A stretch of 7,832 nt of DNA from Bdellovibrionales bacterium (GTDB lineage: Bacteria; Bdellovibrionota; Bdellovibrionia; Bdellovibrionales; UBA1609). Of the stretch, positions 6,783 to 7,832 are shown piece after piece. The DNA is taken from positions 1-7,832 of the forward strand of contig JAPOOY010000093.1 in assembly GCA_026713205.1 (NCBI GenBank). The letters run 5' to 3'. The notes below the pieces were generated by a model. The model was not told the DNA's origin. It made no database searches and saw only the letters and a program-made list of their open reading frames with translations. The stretch's first letter is position 1, and each line of letters starts with the position of its first letter. The position numbers were made by a program, and so were the translations under genes.

Positions 6783-7658
6783 ATGATGTCATCTTCAAAA
6801 AATAAACCCCCCGCTCTTTTTCTAACAGTCTGTATTTCCTGTCGGGAAAAAGCGGATTTACTGGAACAAAATCTGAAAGCTCTAAGTCGGCAAACTTTAA
6901 GCAAAAATCTGTGGAACATTGCTTTACTTTTTCGGGAAACTTCTCCAACCTTTTTAAATAAATTATTAAATGATCTGGAGTTATCCGCACAAATTTTTAT
7001 TCAACCGAAAAACCAACCCATCCATGAACTGCGAAACCAGGCTTTCCAAAAAATCAACTCCCCTCTCCTTTTTTTCATTGATGAGGATGTGATCCTGAAT
7101 AACACCGATCATTTACGAACCCTGGTTCATCTTCATGAGCAACACCCAAAATGGACTGTCTTAGGAGGGGGCTATGTATCCTCTACGGAGTGCTCCTTTT
7201 GGGGACGGACCTATAATTGGATCTCCCGGATTTGGATGGGGGAAAATCCGGGATTCATGCCTGCCGGAAACCTATCCGTTAAAACTCAACAACTTAAGCC
7301 CTCCTGCCGATTTAAAAGCCCCCTGAAAAAAGGGTTTGGAGGAGAGGAAATTTACTTCTTCAATCAGATCAAATCTTTAGACCTGTATTCTGTTCAGAAA
7401 ACAGAATTGGATGCTCTCCATTTAGCCCGTCACTCCTTTAGGGAATTTTTAAGCCGGGCTGTCCTTCATGGTCAAAGCCGAGCCTTTCAAAAATCCAGAA
7501 GATCTTTTTACAAGTCTCTTCTTTATTTTATCAAACAACCGGAGTCTTTCTCTGTTAAAACAGCCGGAGGACTTTATATGCTTTTTGTTCGGGTTACCTC
7601 TTCCATCTATAAAAATCCCCGGCAAAAACCTTATACAAATTATACCGATCGTGTTTGA
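6783..7658 (+). CDS. family 2 (GT-A fold) glycosyltransferase
   Basis: This is predicted to be a cytosolic transferase using a nucleotide-sugar donor, probably in surface polysaccharide or glycolipid synthesis. The 291 residues show the GT2 order. An N-terminal strand FLTVCISCREKADLLEQNLKAL (13-34) is followed by HELRNQAFQKINSPLLFFIDEDV (81-103), which contains the metal- and nucleotide-binding acidic triplet D100-E101-D102. Next come PAGNLSVK (160-167, the acceptor-side loop) and FGGEEIYFFNQI (185-196), which carries the probable catalytic acid (E188/E189, where many relatives have ED). The C-terminal ~70 residues are basic and carry no motif I recognise. No Shine-Dalgarno precedes the ATG ATG start. 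The last five codons and the TGA lie inside a dispersed repeat terminus (from 7641), so the native C-terminus may have been altered. It diverges from the GT-C gene. Confidence 0.85.
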   Translation: MMSSSKNKPPALFLTVCISCREKADLLEQNLKALSRQTLSKNLWNIALLFRETSPTFLNKLLNDLELSAQIFIQPKNQPIHELRNQAFQKINSPLLFFIDEDVILNNTDHLRTLVHLHEQHPKWTVLGGGYVSSTECSFWGRTYNWISRIWMGENPGFMPAGNLSVKTQQLKPSCRFKSPLKKGFGGEEIYFFNQIKSLDLYSVQKTELDALHLARHSFREFLSRAVLHGQSRAFQKSRRSFYKSLLYFIKQPESFSVKTAGGLYMLFVRVTSSIYKNPRQKPYTNYTDRV

Positions 7659-7688
7659 ATTTTTCCTGGTTTTATTTAAGAGACATAG

Positions 7689-7809
7689 CCCTTTATAACA
7701 GCCTATAGGGGTCAAAAATGAGTTCGGCTTTGACACAGATGCGACCAAAGGTCGCTTTGTGGCAAAACGCATGTTTGAATTTTTGACCCCTATAGGCTGT
7801 TATAAAGGG
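7689..7809 (+). repeat. long hairpin element, copy 3
   Basis: This 121-bp element has arms 7689-7719 and 7779-7809 that are perfectly complementary (31 of 31), plus a G-T wobble just outside, around a 59-nt core at 7720-7778. The core stem is GCGACC-AAA-GGTCGC and the next stem is CACAG/TTGTG, with one wobble. The inner arm GGGGTCAAAAAT matches copy 1 except for one base; the outer 19 nt (starting CCCTTTATAACAG) are private apart from the first CCCTT. It follows the GT2 gene by 30 bp and could shape the 3' end of its transcript. Confidence 0.9.
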
Positions 7810-7832
7810 TGTAAGCATTTTTTCTTATGAAG
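7804..7832 (+). repeat. 29-nt repeat module R, copy after hairpin 3
   Basis: These 29 nt match the minus strand of 6339-6367 at 28 of 29 positions. The first six bases (AAAGGG) also form the end of the right arm of hairpin copy 3 and are mirrored as CCCTTT at the start of its left arm. The window ends here, so the module may be longer. Confidence 0.7.

Larger units (their letters stand above)
7641..7832 (+). repeat. outer module enclosing hairpin copy 3 (cut by the window edge)
   Basis: TATACCGATCGTGTTTGA (7641-7658) matches the outer termini at 6369 and, on the minus strand, 6573. It is followed by 30 nt of spacer and hairpin copy 3. The right terminus is either beyond the window or has been lost. 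The first 18 nt overlap the end of the GT2 reading frame. Confidence 0.6.

Noticed and set aside
6779..6784. TATAAT overlapping the GT2 start codon
   Set aside because: It would start transcription inside the gene, has no good -35 at 17 nt, and no alternative in-frame start follows.
7449..7772. 107-codon minus-strand frame and the overlapping plus-strand frame at 7468-7698
   Set aside because: Both run antisense or out of frame over the GT2 gene and into hairpin 3, with no recognisable domain.
7718..7786. A 22-codon reading frame inside hairpin copy 3 (MSSALTQMRPKVALWQNACL...), with similar open frames in both strands of the other cores
   Set aside because: The same peptides arise in each copy only because the core DNA is conserved. 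Substitutions do not favour synonymous sites (for example E/A/K at one position), and copies 1 and 2 lack the same start. It is better explained as a structured repeat.
4294..7809. CRISPR array, REP/BIME elements or integron attC sites
   Set aside because: Copies are dispersed by about 1.2-2.1 kb rather than tandem, are far longer than REP units and lack the GTAG foot, and do not show the attC R/L boxes; no cas gene, REP-type transposase or integrase is in the window.

Overview
The window is AT-rich DNA from a bacterium, probably Gram-negative. The evidence is a PstS lipoprotein with a PstC permease, a signal peptide ending AYS-Q, and membrane and cytosolic sugar transferases of the kind that build envelope polysaccharide. 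I cannot place it in a phylum. The ankyrin-like secreted protein and the dispersed palindromes suggest a proteobacterial or bdellovibrio-like lineage, possibly host-associated, but this is only an inference.

Layout. On the minus strand, positions 16-4100 carry four genes, in transcription order: an unrecognised exported ankyrin-like protein (4100-2685), a stand-alone MazG/dCTPase-type pyrophosphohydrolase (2666-2295), pstS (2084-1011) and pstC (1014-16). The first two look like one transcription unit (18 bp gap). pstS and pstC overlap by 4 bp and have their own plausible promoter at 2118-2146. pstA/pstB, if present, lie beyond the left edge. Positions 4511-7658 hold two glycosyltransferases facing away from each other: a polytopic GT-C-type membrane enzyme (minus) and a GT2-family enzyme (plus).

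The gaps around the two glycosyltransferases (4101-4510, 6293-6782 and 7659 to the end) hold little besides a dispersed repeat family. Each gap contains one long hairpin of 121-123 bp: two perfectly complementary arms of 31-32 nt around a 59-nt core that is about 86% identical across the three copies. The core-proximal 12 nt of the arm are semi-conserved. The distal ~20 nt are unrelated from copy to copy, yet perfectly self-complementary within each copy. The hairpins sit inside outer inverted-repeat modules that start TATACCAATC, and next to a third 29-nt module. One outer module supplies the last five codons and the stop codon of the GT2 gene.

The strongest candidate for something undescribed is this hairpin family: a conserved core carrying privately variable but perfectly palindromic arms, which calls for either a copying mechanism or selection for pairing. 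No transposase, recombinase or other enzyme that could mobilise it is encoded in the window.
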